Assembly (NCBI GenBank): GCA_963920635.1
Contig: OY987298.1
Location: forward strand, 85,073,454-85,137,453
Direction: 5' to 3'
DNA from: Pseudeuparius sepicola
Taxonomy: Eukaryota > Arthropoda > Insecta > Coleoptera > Anthribidae
Length of the DNA: 64,000 bases
The translations under genes and the position numbers were made by a program. Position 1 is the stretch's first letter. Every line of letters begins with the position of its first letter. This document shows, in pieces, positions 26,536 through 41,190 of this stretch. Below the pieces are notes generated by a model that made no database searches, was not told where the DNA came from, and worked only from the letters and a program-made list of their open reading frames with translations.

Positions 26536-29500
26536 GTGCCTGGCCAGCGCACTTTTTTAATTTTTAAAAATGTTGACATGCTCCGAAAAGAAAATTCCTA
26601 TGCGACGTAAATTGAGTTCTACAACACGATTCCACCCTCAAAATTTTTCTAAAAAAATTTTAAGTTCCTGGTCAATTTTCAAAAATGTTGTCATGCTCCG
26701 AAAAAAAATTCCTATACGACGTAAATTGAGTTCTACCACACGATTCCGCCCTCAAAATTTTTCTAAAAAATTTCAAAGTACCTGGTCAGCGCACTTTTTC
26801 TATTTTCAAAAATGTTGACATGCTCCGAAAAAAAATTCCTATGCGACGTAAATTGAGTTCTACAACACTATTCGGCCCTCAAAATGTTTCTAAAAAATTT
26901 TGAGTGCCTGGCCAGCGCACTTTTTCAATTTTCAAAAATGTTGACATGCTCCGAAAAAAAATACCTATGCGACGTAAATTGAGTTCTACAACACGATTCC
27001 GCCCTCAAAATTTTTCTAAAAAAATTTTAAGTTCCTGGTCAGCGCACTTTTCAATTTTCAAAAATGTTGTCATGCTCCGAAAAAAAAATAAAATTCCTAT
27101 ACGACGTAAATTGAGTTCTACCACACGATTCCGCCCTCAAAATTTTTCTAAAAAATTTCTAAGTACCTGGCCAGCGCACTTTTTCAATTTTTAAAAATGT
27201 TGACATGCTCCGAAAAAAAAAATCCTATACGACGTAAATTGAGTTCTACAACACTATTCCGCCCTCCAAATTTTTCTAAAAAATTTCAAAGTACCTGGTC
27301 AGCGCACTTTTTCTATTTTCAAAAATGTTGACATGCTCCGAAAAAAAATTCCTATGCGACGTAAATTGAGTTCTACAACACGATTCCGCCCTCAAAATGT
27401 TTCTAAAAAATTTTTGAGTGCCTGGCCAGCGCACTTTTTCAATTTTCAAAAATGTTGACATGCTCCGAAAAAAAATACCTATGCGACGTAAATTGAGTTC
27501 TACAACACGATTCCGCCCTCAAAATTTTTCTAAAAAAATTTTAAGTACCTGGTCAGCGCACTTTTTCAATTTTCAAAAATGTTGTCATGCTCCGAAAAAA
27601 AAATAAAATTCCTATACGACGTAAATTAAGTTCTGCAACACGATTCCGCCCTAAAAATTTTTCTATAAAATTTCAAAGTACCTGGTCAGCGCACTTTTTC
27701 AATTTTCAAAAATGTTGGCATGCTCCGAAAAAAAAATTCCTATGCGACGTAAATTAAGTTCTACAACACAATTCCGCCCTAAATATTTTTTTATAAAATT
27801 TCTGTGCCTGGCCAGCGCACTTTTTCAATTTTCAAAAATGTTGTCATGCTCCGAAAAAAAAAATTCCTATACGACGTAAATTGAGTTCTACAACACGATT
27901 CCGCCCTCAAAATGTTTCTAAAAAATTTTTGAGTGCCTGGCCAGCGCACTTTTTCAATTTTCAAAAATGTTGACATGCTCCGAAAAAAAATACCTATGCG
28001 ACGTAAATTGAGTTCTACAACACGATTCCGCCCTCAAAATTTTTCTAAAAAAATTTTAAGTACCTGGTCAGCGCACTTTTTCAATTTTCAAAAATGTTGT
28101 CATGCTCCGAAAAAAAAATAAAATTCCTATACGACGTAAATTAAGTTCTGCAACACGATTCCGCCCTAAAAATTTTTCTATAAAATTTCAAAGTACCTGG
28201 TCAGCGCACTTTTTCAATTTTCAAAAATGTTGGCATGCTCCGAAAAAAAAATTCCTATGCGACGTAAATTAAGTTCTACAACACAATTCCGCCCTAAATA
28301 TTTTTTTATAAAATTTCTGTGCCTGGCCAGCGCACTTTTTCAATTTTCAAAAATGTTGTCATGCTCCGAAAAAAAAAATTCCTATACGACGTAAATTAAG
28401 TTCTACAACACGATTCCGCCCTAAAAATTTTTCTATAAAATTTCTGAGTGCCTCGCCAGCGCACTTTTTCAATTTTCAAAAATGTTGACATGCTTCGAAA
28501 AAAAATACCTATGCGACGTAAATTGAGTTCTACAACACGATTCCGCCCTCAAAATTTTTCTAAAAAATTTCAAAGTACCTGGTCAGCGCACTTTTTCAAT
28601 TTTCAAAAATGTTGGCATGCTCCGAAAAAAAAATTCCTATGCGACGTAAATTAAGTTCTACAACACAATTCCGCCCTAAAAACTTTTTTATAGAATTTCT
28701 GTGCCTGGCCAGCGCACTTTTTCAATTTTCAAACATGTTGACATGCTCCGAAAAAAAATTCCTATGCGACGTAAATTAAGTTCTACAACACAATTCCGCC
28801 CTAAAAATTTATTTATAAAATTTCTGTGCCTGGCCAGCGCACTTTTTCAATTTTCAAACATGTTGACATGCTCCGAAAAAAAATTCCTATGCGACGTAAA
28901 TTAAGTTCTACAACACAATTCCGCCCTAAAAATTTATTTATAAAATTTCTGAGTGCCTGGCCAGCGCACTTTTTCAATTTTCAAACATGTTGACATGCTC
29001 CGAAAAAAAATTACTATGCGACGTAAATTTAGTTCTACAACACGATTGCGCCCTCAAAATTTTTCTAAAAAAATTTTAAGTTCCTGGTCAGCGCACTTTT
29101 TCAATTTTTAAAAATGTTGACATGCTCCGAAAAGAAAATTCCTATGCGACGTAAATTGAGTTCTACAACACGATTCCACCTTCAAAATTTTTCTAAAAAA
29201 ATTTTAAGTTCCTGGTCAATTTTCAAAAATGTTGTCATGCTCCGAAAAAAAATTCCTATACCACGTAAATTGAGTTCTACCACACGATTCCGCCCTCAAA
29301 ATTTTTCTAAAAAATTTCAAAGTACCTGGTCAGCGCACTTTTTCTATTTTCAAAAATGTTGACATGCTCCGAAAAAAAATACCTATGCGACGTAAATTGA
29401 GTTCTACAACACGATTCCGCCCTCAAAATTTTTCTAAAAAAATTTTAAGTTCCTGGTCAGCGCACTTTTTCAATTTTCAAAAATGTTGTCATGCTCCAAA

Positions 29501-30936
29501 AAAAAAATAAAATTCCTATACGACGTAAATTAAGTTCTGCAACACGATTCCGCCATAAAAATTTTTCTATAAAATTTCAAAGTACCTGGTCAGCGCACTT
29601 TTTCAATTTTCAAAAATGTTGGCATGCTCCGAAAAAAAAATTCCTATGCGACGTAAATTAAGTTCTACAACACAATTCCGCCCTAAAAATTTTTTTATAA
29701 AATTTCTGTGCCTGGCCAGCGCACTTTTTCAATTTTCAAAAATGTTGTCATGCTCCGAAAAAAAAAATTCCTATACGACGTAAATTAAGTTCTACAACAC
29801 GATTCCGCCCTAAAAATTTTTCTATAAAATTTCTGAGTGCCCCGCCAGCGCACTTTTTCAATTTTCAAAAATGTTGACATGCTTCGAAAAAAAATACCTA
29901 TGCGACGTAAATTGAGTTCTACAACACGATTCCGCCCTCAAAATTTTTCTAAAAAATTTCAAAGTACCTGGTCAGCGCACTTTTTCAATTTTCAAAAATG
30001 TTGGCATGCTCCGAAAAAAAAATTCCTATGCGACGTAAATTAAGTTCTACAACACAATTCCGCCCTAAAAATTTTTTTATAAAATTTCTGTGCCTGGCCA
30101 GCGCACTTTTTCAATTTTCAAAAATGTTGTCATGCTCCGAAAAGAAAATTCCTATGCGACGTAAATTGAGTTCTACAACACGATTCCACCCTCAAAATTT
30201 TTCTAAAAAAATTTTAAGTTCCTGGTCAGCGCACTTTTTCAATTTTCAAAAATGTTTTCATGCTCCGAAAAAAAATACCTATGCGACGTAAATTGAGTTC
30301 TACAACACGATTCCGCCCTCAAAATTTTTCTAAAAAATTTCAAAGTACCTGGTCAGCGCACTTTTTCAATTTTCAAAAATGTTGGCATGCTCCGAAAAAA
30401 AAATTCCTATGCGACGTAAATTAAGTTCTACAACACAATTCCGCCCTAAAAATTTTTTTATAAAATTTCTGTGCCTGGCCAGCCCACTTTTTCAATTTTT
30501 AAAAATGTTGACATGCTCCGAAAAAAAATCCTATACGACGTAAATTGAGTTCTACAACACTATTCCGCCCTCCAAATTTTTCTAAAAAATTTCAAAGTAC
30601 CTGGTCAGCGCACTTTTTCTATTTTCAAAAATGTTGACATGCTCCGAAAAAAAATTCCTATGCGACGTAAATTGAGTTCTACAACACGATTCGGCCCTCA
30701 AAATGTTTCTAAAAAATTTTTGAGTGCCTGGCCAGCGCACTTTTTCAATTTTCAAAAATGTTGACATGCTCCGAAAAAAAAATACCTATGCGACGTAAAT
30801 TGAGTTCTACAACACGATTCCGCCCTCAAAATTTTTCTAAAAAAATTTTAAGTACCTGGTCAGCGCACTTTTTCAATTTTCAAAAATGTTGTCATGCTCC
30901 GAAAAAAAAAATAAAATTCCTATACGACGTAAATTA
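26536..30936. repeat. Satellite, transition zone to right-hand type
   Basis: The left part (to about 27.8 kb) is a copy of 21.34-22.5 kb with one extra monomer. A cassette starting at 27163 carries a 515-bp tetramer duplicated in tandem (27418 and 27933 are equivalent positions). The monomer at about 27804-27932 starts as a gtcatg/tatacg type and ends as an aaaatgtttct type, so the exchange point is visible inside it. Around 28.7-29.0 kb three consecutive monomers share 'caaacatgttgac'. The last 13-bp-deleted linker of the window is at 29214. No gene or RNA signal was seen. Confidence 0.8.
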
Positions 30937-31497
30937 AGTTCTACAACACGATTCCGCCCTAAAAATTTTTCTATAAAATTTCTGAGTGCCTCGCCAGCGC
31001 ACTTTTTCAATTTTCAAAAATGTTGACATGCTTCGAAAAAAATACCTATGCGACGTAAATTGAGTTCTACAACACGATTCCGCCCTCAAAATTTTTCTAA
31101 AAAAATTTTAAGTACCTGGTCAGCGCACTTTTTCAATTTTCAAAAATGTTGGCATGCTCCGAAAAAAAATTCCTATGCGACGTAAATTAAGTTCTACAAC
31201 ACAATTCCGCCCTAAAAATTTTTTTATAAAATTTCTGCGCCTGGCCAGCGCACTTTTTCAATTTTCAAAAATGTTGACATGCTCCGAAAAGAAAATTCCT
31301 ATGCGACGTAAATTGAGTTCTAGAACACGATTCCACCCTCAAAATTTTTCTAAAAAAATTTTAAGTTCCTGGTCAGCGCACTTTTTCAATTTTCAAAAAT
31401 GTTGTCATGCTCCGAAAAAAAAATAAAATTCCTATACGACGTAAATTGAGTTCTACCACACGATTCCGCCCTCAAAATTTTTACAAAAAATTTCTAA

Positions 31498-32268
31498 GTA
31501 CCTGGCCAGCGCACTTTTTCAATTTTTAAAAATGTTGACATGCTCCAAAAAAAAAATCCTATACGACGTAAATTGAGTTCTACAACACTATTCCGCCCTC
31601 CAAATTTTTCTAAAAAATTTCAAAGTACCTGGTCAGCGCACTTTTTCTATTTTCAAAAATGTTGACATGCTCCGAAAAAAAATTCCTATGCGACGTAAAT
31701 TGAGTTCTACAACACGATTCCGCCCTCAAAATGTTTCTAAAAAATTTTTGAGTGCCTGGCCAGCGCACTTTTTCAATTTTCAAAAATGTTGACATGCTCC
31801 GAAAAAAATACCTATGCGACGTAAATTGAGTTCTACAACATGATTCCGCCCTCAAAATTTTTCTAAAAAAATTTTAAGTACCTGGTCAGCGCACTTTTGC
31901 AATTTTCAAAAATGTTGTCATGCTCCGAAAAAAAAAATAAAATTCCTATACGACGTAAATTAAGTTCTGCAACACGATTCCGCCCTAAAAATTTTTCTAT
32001 AAAATTTCAAAGTAGCTGGTCAGCGCACTTTTTCAATTTTCAAAAATGTTGGCATGCTCCGAAAAAAAAATTCCTATGCGACGTAAATTAAGTTCTACAA
32101 CACAATTCCGCCCTAAAAATTTTTTTATAAAATTTCTGTGCCTGGCCAGCGCACTTTTTCAATTTTCAAAAATGTTGTCATGCTCCGAAAAAAAAAAAAT
32201 TCCTATACGACGTAAATTAAGTTCTACAACACGATTCCGCCCTAAAAATTTTTCTATAAAATTTCTGA
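31498..32268. repeat. Six-monomer cassette, instance in copy A
   Basis: Same monomer order as 8473-9240, length 771 bp, with the variants 'caacatgattccg' in the third monomer, 'cttttgcaatttt' in the fourth and 'gtagctggtca' in the fifth. An A-tract of 12 occurs near 32188. The cassette is repeated at 42842-43612 as part of copy B. Confidence 0.82.
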
Positions 32269-35200
32269 GTGCCTCGCCAGCGCACTTTTTCAATTTTCAA
32301 AAATGTTGACATGCTCCGAAAAAAAATACCTATGCGACGTAAATTGAGTTCTACAACACGATTCCGCCCTCAAAATTTTTCTAAAAAAATTTTAAGTTCC
32401 TGGTCAGCGCACTTTTTCAATTTTCAAAAATGTTGTCATGCTCCGAAAAAAAAAAATAAAATTCCTATACGACGTAAATTGAGTTCTACCACACGATTCC
32501 GCCCTCAAAATTTTTCTAAAAAATTTCTAAGTACCTGGCCAGCGCACTTTTTCAATTTTTAAAAATGTTGACATGCTCCGAAAAAAAAATCCTATACGAC
32601 GTAAATTGAGTTCTACAACACTATTCCGCCCTCCAAATTTTTCTAAAAAATTTCAAAGTACCTGGTCAGCGCACTTTTTCTATTTTCAAAAATGTTGACA
32701 TGCTCCGAAAAAAAATTCCTATGCGACGTAAATTGAGTTCTACAACACGATTCCGCCCTCAAAATGTTTCTAAAAAATTTTTGAGTGCCTGGCCAGCGCA
32801 CTTTTTCAATTTTCAAAAATGTTGGCATGCTCCGAAAAAAAAATTCCTATGCGACGTAAATTAAGTTCTACAACACAATTCCGCCCTAAAAATTTTTTTA
32901 TAAAATTTCTGTGCCTGGCCAGCGCACTTTTTCAATTTTCAAAAATGTTGTCATGCTCCGAAAAGAAAATTCCTATGCGACGTAAATTGAGTTCTACAAC
33001 ACGATTCCACCCTCAAAATTTTTCTAAAAAAATTTTAAGTTCCTGGTCAGCGCACTTTTTCAATTTTCAAAAATGTTTTCATGCTCCGAAAAAAAATACC
33101 TATGCGACGTAAATTGAGTTCTACAACACGATTCCGCCCTCAAAATTTTTCTAAAAAATTTCAAAGTACCTGGTCAGCGCACTATTTCAATTTTCAAAAA
33201 TGTTGGCATGCTCCGAAAAAAAAATTCCTATGCGACGTAAATTAAGTTCTACAACACAATTCCGCCCTAAAAATTTTTTTATAAAATTTCTGTGCCTGGC
33301 CAGCCCACTTTTTCAATTTTTAAAAATGTTGACATGCTCCAAAAAAAAAATCCTATACGACGTAAATTGAGTTCTACAACACTATTCCGCCCTCCAAATT
33401 TTTCTAAAAAATTTCAAAGTACCTGGTCAGCGCACTTTTTCTATTTTCAAAAATGTTGACATGCTCCGAAAAAAAATTCCTATGCGACGTAAATTGAGTT
33501 CTACATCACGATTCCGCCCTCAAAATGTTTCTAAAAAATTTTTGAGTGCCTGGCCAGCGCACTTTTTCAATTTTCAAAAATGTTGACATGCTCCGAAAAA
33601 AAATACCTATGCGACGTAAATTGAGTTCTACAACATGATTCCGCCCTCAAAATTTTTCTAAAAAAATTTTAAGTACCTGGTCAGCGCACTTTTGCAATTT
33701 TCAAAAATGTTGTCATGCTCCGAAAAAAAAATAAAATTCCTATACGACGTAAATTAAGTTCTGCAACACGATTCCGCCCTAAAAATTTTTCTATAAAATT
33801 TCAAAGTAGCTGGTCAGCGCACTTTTTCAATTTTCAAAAATGTTGGCATGCTCCGAAAAAAAAATTCCTATGCGACGTAAATTAAGTTCTACAACACAAT
33901 TCCGCCCTAAAAATTTTTTTATAAAATTTCTGTGCCTGGCCAGCACACTTTTTCAATTTTCAAAAATGTTGACATGCTTCGAAAAAAATACCTATGCGAC
34001 GTAAATTGAGTTCTACAACACGATTCCGCCCTCAAAATTTTTCTAAAAAATTTCAAAGTACCTGGTCAGCGCACTTTTTCAATTTTCAAAAATGTTGGCA
34101 TGCTCCGAAAAAAAATTCCTATGCGACGTAAATTAAGTTCTACAACACAATTCCGCCCTAAAAATTTTTTTATAAAATTTCTGCGCCTGGCCAGCGCACT
34201 TTTTCAATTTTCAAAAATGTTGACATGCTCCGAAAAGAAAATTCCTATGCGACGTAAATTGAGTTCTAGAACACGATTCCACCCTCAAAATTTTTCGAAA
34301 TAAATTTTAAGTTCCTGGTCAGCGCACTTTTTCAATTTTCAAAAATGTTGTCATGCTCCGAAAAAAAAAATAAAATTCCTATACGACGTAAATTGAGTTC
34401 TACCACACGATTCCGCCCTCAAAATTTTTCTAAAAAATTTCTAAGTACCTGGCCAGCGCACTTTTTCAATTTTTAAAAATGTTGACATGCTCCGAAAAAA
34501 AAATCCTATACGACGTAAATTGAGTTCTACAACACTACTCCGCCCTCCAAATTTTTCTAAAAAATTTCAAAGTACCTGGTCAGCGCACTTTTTCTATTTT
34601 CAAAAATGTTGACATGCTCCGAAAAAAAATTCCTATGCGACGTAAATTGAGTTCTACAACACAATTCCGCCCTAAAAATTTTTTTATAAAATTTCTGTGC
34701 CTGGCCAGCGCACTTTTTCAATTTTCAAAAATGTTGTCATGCTCCGAAAAAAAAATTCCTATACGACGTAAATTAAGTTCTACAACACGATTCCGCCCTA
34801 AAAATTTTTCTATAAAATTTCTGAGTGCCCCGCCAGCGCACTTTTTCAATTTTCAAAAATGTTGACATGCTTCGAAAAAAAATACCTATGCGACGTAAAT
34901 TGAGTTCTACAACACGATTCCGCCCTCAAAATGTTTCTAAAAAATTTTTTTGTGCCTGGCCAGCGCACTTTTTCAATTTTCAAAAATGTTGACATGCTCC
35001 AAAAAAAAATACCTATGCGACGTAAATTGAGTTCTACAACACGATTCCGCCCTCAAAATTTTTCTAAAAAAATTTTAAGTACCTGGTCAGCGCACTTTTT
35101 CAATTTTCAAAAATGTTGTCATGCTCCGAAAAAAAAATAAAATTCCTATACGACGTAAATTAAGTTCTGCAACACGATTCCGCCCTAAAAATTTTTCTAT

Positions 35201-37936
35201 AAAATTTCAAAGTACCTGGTCAGCGCACTTTTTCAATTTTCAAAAATGTTGGCATGCTCCGAAAAAAAAATTCCTATGCGACGTAAATTAAGTTCTACAA
35301 CACAATTCCGCCCTAAAAATTTTTTTATAAAATTTCTGTGCCTGGCCAGCGCACTTTTTCAATTTTCAAACATGTTGACATGCTCCGAAAAAAAATTCCT
35401 ATGCGACGTAAATTAAGTTCTACAACACAATTCCGCCCTAAAAATTTATTTATAAAATTTCTGAGTGCCTGGCCAGCGCACTTTTTCAATTTTCAAACAT
35501 GTTGACATGCTCCAAAAAAAAAATAAAATTCCTATACGACGTAAATTAAGTTCTGCAACACGATTCCGCCCTAAAAATTTTTCTATAAAATTTCAAAGTA
35601 CCTGGTCAGCGCACTTTTTCAATTTTCAAAAATGTTGGCATGCTCCGAAAAAAAAATTAATATGCGACGTAAATTAAGTTCTACAACACAATTCCGCCCT
35701 AAAAATTTTTTTATAAAATTTCTGTGCCTGGCCAGCGCACTTTTTCAATTTTCAAAAATGTTGTCATGCTCCGAAAAAAAAATTCCTATACGACGTAAAT
35801 TAAGTTCTACAACACGATTCCGCCCTAAAAATTTTTCTATAAAATTTCTGAGTGCCCCGCCAGCGCACTTTTTCAATTTTCAAAAATGTTGACATGCTTC
35901 GAAAAAAAATACCTATGCGACGTAAATTGAGTTCTACAACACGATTCCGCCCTCAAAATTTTTCTAAAAAATTTCAAAGTACCTGGTCAGCGCACTTTTT
36001 CAATTTTCAAAAATGTTGGCATGCTCCGAAAAAAAAATTCCTATGCGACGTAAATTAAGTTCTACAACACAATTCCGCCCTAAAAATTTTTTTATAAAAT
36101 TTCTGTGCCTGGCAAGCGCACTTTTTCAATTTTCAAAAATGTTATGCTCCGAAAAGAAAATTCCTATGCGACGTAAATTGAGTTCTACAACACGATTCCA
36201 CCCTCAAAATTTTTCTAAAAAAATTTTAAGTTCCTGGTCAGCGCACTTTTTCAATTTTCAAAAATGTTGTCATGCTCCGAAAAAAAATTCCTATACGACA
36301 TAAATTGAGTTCTACCACACGATTCCGCCCTCAAAATTTTTCTAAAAAATTTCTAAGTACCTGGCCAGCCCACTTTTTCAATTTTTAAAAATGTTGACAT
36401 GCTCCGAAAAAAAAATCCTATACGACGTAAATTGAGTTCTACAACACTATTCCGCCCTCCAAATTTTTCTAAAAAATTTCAAAGTACCTGGTCAGCGCAC
36501 TTTTTCTATTTTCAAAAATGTTGACATGCTCCGAAAAAAAATTCCTATGCGACGTAAATTGAGTTCTACAACACGATTCGGCCCTCAAAATGTTTCTAAA
36601 AAATTTTTGAGTGCTCGGCCAGCGCACTTTTTCAATTTTCAAAAATGTTGACATGCTCCGAAAAAAAATTACTATGCGACGTAAATTTAGTTCTACAACA
36701 CGATTGCGTCCTCAAAATTTTTCTAAAAATTTTCTGAGTGCCTAGCCAGCGCACTTTTTCAATTTTCAAAAATGTTGACATGCTCCGAAAAAAAAGTCCT
36801 GTGACGTAAATTGAGTTCTACAACACGATTCGGCACTAAAAATTTTTCTAAAAAATTTCTGAGTGCCTGGCCAGCGCACTTTTTCAATTTTCAAAAATGT
36901 TGACATGCTCCGAAAAGAAAATTCCTATGCGACGTAAATTGACTTCTACAACACGATTCCGCCCACAAAATTTTTTTAAAAAATTTCTGAGTGCCTGGCC
37001 AGCGCACTTTTTTAATTTTTAAAAATGTTGACATGCTCAGAAAAAAAATTCCTATGCGACGTAAATTGAGTTCTACAACACGATTCCGCCCTCAAAATTT
37101 TTCTAAAAATTTTCTGAGTGCCTGGCCAGCGCACTTTTTCAATTTTCAAAAATGTTGACATGCTCCGAAAAAAAGTCCTGTGACGTAAATTGAGTTCTAC
37201 AACACGATTCCGCCCTCAAAATTTTTCTAAAAAATTTCTAAGTACCTGGTCAGCGCACTTTTTCAATTTTCAAAAATGTTGGCATGCTCCGAAAAAAAAA
37301 ATCCTATGCGACGTAAATTAAGTTCTACAACACAATTCCGCCCTAAAAATTTTTTTATAAAATTTCTGTGCCTGGCCAGCGCACTTTTTCAATTTTCAAA
37401 AATGTTGACATGCTCCGAAAATAAAATTCCTATGCCACGTAAATTGAGTTCTACAACACGATTCCGCCCTCAAAATGTTTCTAAAAAATTTTTGAGTGCC
37501 TGGCCAGCGCACTTTTTCAATTTTCAAAAATGTTGACATGCTCCGAAAAAAAAGTCCTGTGACGTAAATTGAGTTCTACAACACTATTCCGCCCTCCAAA
37601 TTTTTCTAAAAAATTTCAAAGTACCTGGTCAGCGCACTTTTTCTATTTTCAAAAATGTTGACATGCTCCGAAAAAAAATTCCTATGCGACGTAAATTGAG
37701 TTCTACAACACGATTCCGCCCTCAAAATGTTTCTAAAAAATTTTTGAGTGCCTGGCCAGCGCACTTTTTCAATTTTCAAAAATGTTGACATGCTCCGAAA
37801 AAAAATACCTATGCGACGTAAATTGAGTTCTACAACATGATTCCGCCCTCAAAATTTTTCTAAAAAAATTTTAAGTACCTGGTCAGCGCACTTTTGCAAT
37901 TTTCAAAAATGTTGTCATGCTCCGAAAAAAAAATAA

Positions 37937-39106
37937 AATTCCTATACGACGTAAATTAAGTTCTGCAACACGATTCCGCCCTAAAAATTTTTCTATAAAA
38001 TTTCAAAGTAGCTGGTCAGCGCACTTTTTCAATTTTCAAAAATGTTGGCATGCTCCGAAAAAAAAATTCCTATGCGACGTAAATTAAGTTCTACAACACA
38101 ATTCCGCCCTAAAATTTTTTTTATAAAATTTCTGTGCCTGGCCAGCACACTTTTTCAATTTTCAAAAATGTTGACATGCTTCGAAAAAAATACCTATGCG
38201 ACGTAAATTGAGTTCTACAACACGATTCCGCCCTCAAAATTTTTCTAAAAAATATCAAAGTACCTGGTCAGCGCACTTTTTCAATTTTCAAAAATGTTGG
38301 CATGCTCCGAAAAAAAATTCCTATGCGACGTAAATTAAGTTCTACAACACAATTCCGCCCTAAAAATTTTTTTATAAAATTTCTGCGCCTGGCCAGCGCA
38401 CTTTTTCAATTTTCAAAAATGTTGACATGCTCCGAAAAGAAAATTCCTATGCGACGTAAATTGAGTTCTAGAACACGATTCCACCCTCAAAATTTTTCGA
38501 AAAAAATTTTAAGTTCCTGGTCAGCGCACTTTTTCAATTTTCAAAAATGTTGTCATGCTCCGAAAAAAAAAATAAAATTCCTATACGACGTAAATTAAGT
38601 TCTGCAACACGATTCCGCCCTAAAAATTTTTCTATAAAATTTCAAAGTAGCTGGTCAGCGCACTTTTTCAATTTTCAAAAATGTTGGCATGCTCCGAAAA
38701 AAAAATTCCTATGCGACGTAAATTAAGTTCTACAACACAATTCCGCCCTAAAATTTTTTTTATAAAATTTCTGTGCCTGGCCAGCACACTTTTTCAATTT
38801 TCAAAAATGTTGACATGCTTCGAAAAAAATACCTATGCGACGTAAATTGAGTTCTACAACACGATTCCGCCCTCAAAATTTTTCTAAAAAATATCAAAGT
38901 ACCTGGTCAGCGCACTTTTTCAATTTTCAAAAATGTTGGCATGCTCCAAAAAAAAATTCCTATGCGACGTAAATTAAGTTCTACAACACAATTCCGCCCT
39001 AAAAATTTTTTTATAAAATTTCTGCGCCTGGCCAGCGCACTTTTTCAATTTTCAAAAATGTTGACATGCTCCGAAAAGAAAATTCCTATGCGACGTAAAT
39101 TGAGTT
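37937..39106. repeat. 639-bp five-monomer tandem repeat (copy A)
   Basis: The landmark 'cctatacg' at 37941 recurs at 38580, and the following monomers match at an offset of 639 up to about 39106, including the rare 'aaaaaatatcaaag'. At that point the first copy reads 'gagttctagaacacg' and the second reads 'gagttctaccacacg'. The second copy is about 110 bp short of complete. The same structure is found 11,344 bp downstream at 49281-50450. Confidence 0.86.
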
Positions 39107-41190
39107 CTACCACACGATTCCGCCCTCAAAATTTTTCTAAAAAATTTCTAAGTACCTGGCCAGCGCACTTTTTCAATTTTTAAAAATGTTGACATGCTCC
39201 CAAAAAAAAATCCTATACGACGTAAATTGAGTTCTACAACACTACTCCGCCCTCCAAATTTTTCTAAAAAATTTCAAAGTACCTGGTCAGCGCACTTTTT
39301 CTATTTTCAAAAATGTTGACATGCTCTGAAAAAAAATTCCTATGCGACGTAAATTGAGTTCTACAACACGATTCCGCCCTCAAAATGTTTCTAAAAAATT
39401 TTTTTGTGCCTGGCCAGCGCACTTTTTCAATTTTCAAAAATGTTGACATGCTCCAAAAAAAAATACCTATGCGACGTAAATTGAGTTCTACAACACGATT
39501 CCGCCCTCAAAATTTTTCTAAAAAAATTTTAAGTACCTGGTCAGCGCACTTTTTCAATTTTCAAAAATGTTGTCATGCTCCGAAAAAAAAATAAAATTCC
39601 TATACGACGTAAATTAAGTTCTGCAACACGATTCCGCCCTAAAAATTTTTCTATAAAATTTCAAAGTACCTGGTCAGCGCACTTTTTCAATTTTCAAAAA
39701 TGTTGGCATGCTCCGAAAAAAAAATTCCTATGCGACGTAAATTAAGTTCTACAACACAATTCCGCCCTAAAAATTTTTTTATAAAATTTCTGTGCCTGGC
39801 CAGCGCACTTTTTCAATTTTCAAACATGTTGACATGCTCCGAAAAAAAATTCCTATGCGACGTAAATTAAGTTCTACAACACAATTCCGCCCTAAAAATT
39901 TATTTATAAAATTTCTGAGTGCCTGGCCAGCGCACTTTTTCAATTTTCAAACATGTTGACATGCTCCAAAAAAAAATAAAATTCCTATACGACGTAAATT
40001 AAGTTCTGCAACACGATTCCGCCCTAAAAATTTTTCTATAAAATTTCAAAGTACCTGGTCAGCGCACTTTTTCAATTTTCAAAAATGTTGGCATGCTCCG
40101 AAAAAAAAATTAATATGCGACGTAAATTAAGTTCTACAACACAATTCCGCCCTAAAAATTTTTTTATAAAATTTCTGTGCCTGGCCAGCGCACTTTTTCA
40201 ATTTTCAAAAATGTTGTCATGCTCCGAAAAAAAAATTCCTATACGACGTAAATTAAGTTCTACAACACGATTCCGCCCTAAAAATTTTTCTATAAAATTT
40301 CTGAGTGCCCCGCCAGCGCACTTTTTCAATTTTCAAAAATGTTGACATGCTTCGAAAAAAAATACCTATGCGACGTAAATTGAGTTCTACAACACGATTC
40401 CGCCCTCAAAATTTTTCTAAAAAATTTCAAAGTACCTGGTCAGCGCACTTTTTCAATTTTCAAAAATGTTGGCATGCTCCGAAAAAAAAATTCCTATGCG
40501 ACGTATATTAAGTTCTACAACACAATTCCGCCCTAAAAATTTTTTTATAAAATTTCTGTGCCTGGCCAGCGCACTTTTTCAATTTTCAAAAATGTTATGC
40601 TCCGAAAAGAAAATTCCTATGCGACGTAAATTGAGTTCTACAACACGATTCCACCCTCAAAATTTTTCTAAAAAAATTTTAAGTTCCTGGTCAGCGCACT
40701 TTTTCAATTTTCAAAAATGTTGTCATGCTCCGAAAAAAAATTCCTATACGACATAAATTGAGTTCTACCACACGATTCCGCCCTCAAAATTTTTCTAAAA
40801 AATTTCTAAGTACCTGGCCAGCCCACTTTTTCAATTTTTAAAAATGTTGACATGCTCCGAAAAAAAAATCCTATACGACGTAAATTGAGTTCTACAACAC
40901 TATTCCGCCCTCCAAATTTTTCTTAAAAATTTCAAAGTACCTGGTCAGCGCACTTTTTCTATTTTCAAAAATGTTGACATGCTCCGAAAAAAAATTCCTA
41001 TGCGACGTAAATTGAGTTCTACAACACGATTCGGCCCTCAAAATGTTTCTAAAAAATTTTTGAGTGCTCGGGCAGCGCACTTTTTCAATTTTCAAAAATG
41101 TTGACATGCTCCGAAAAAAAATTACTATGCGACGTAAATTTAGTTCTACAACACGATTGCGTCCTCAAAATTTTTCTAAAAATTTTCTGA

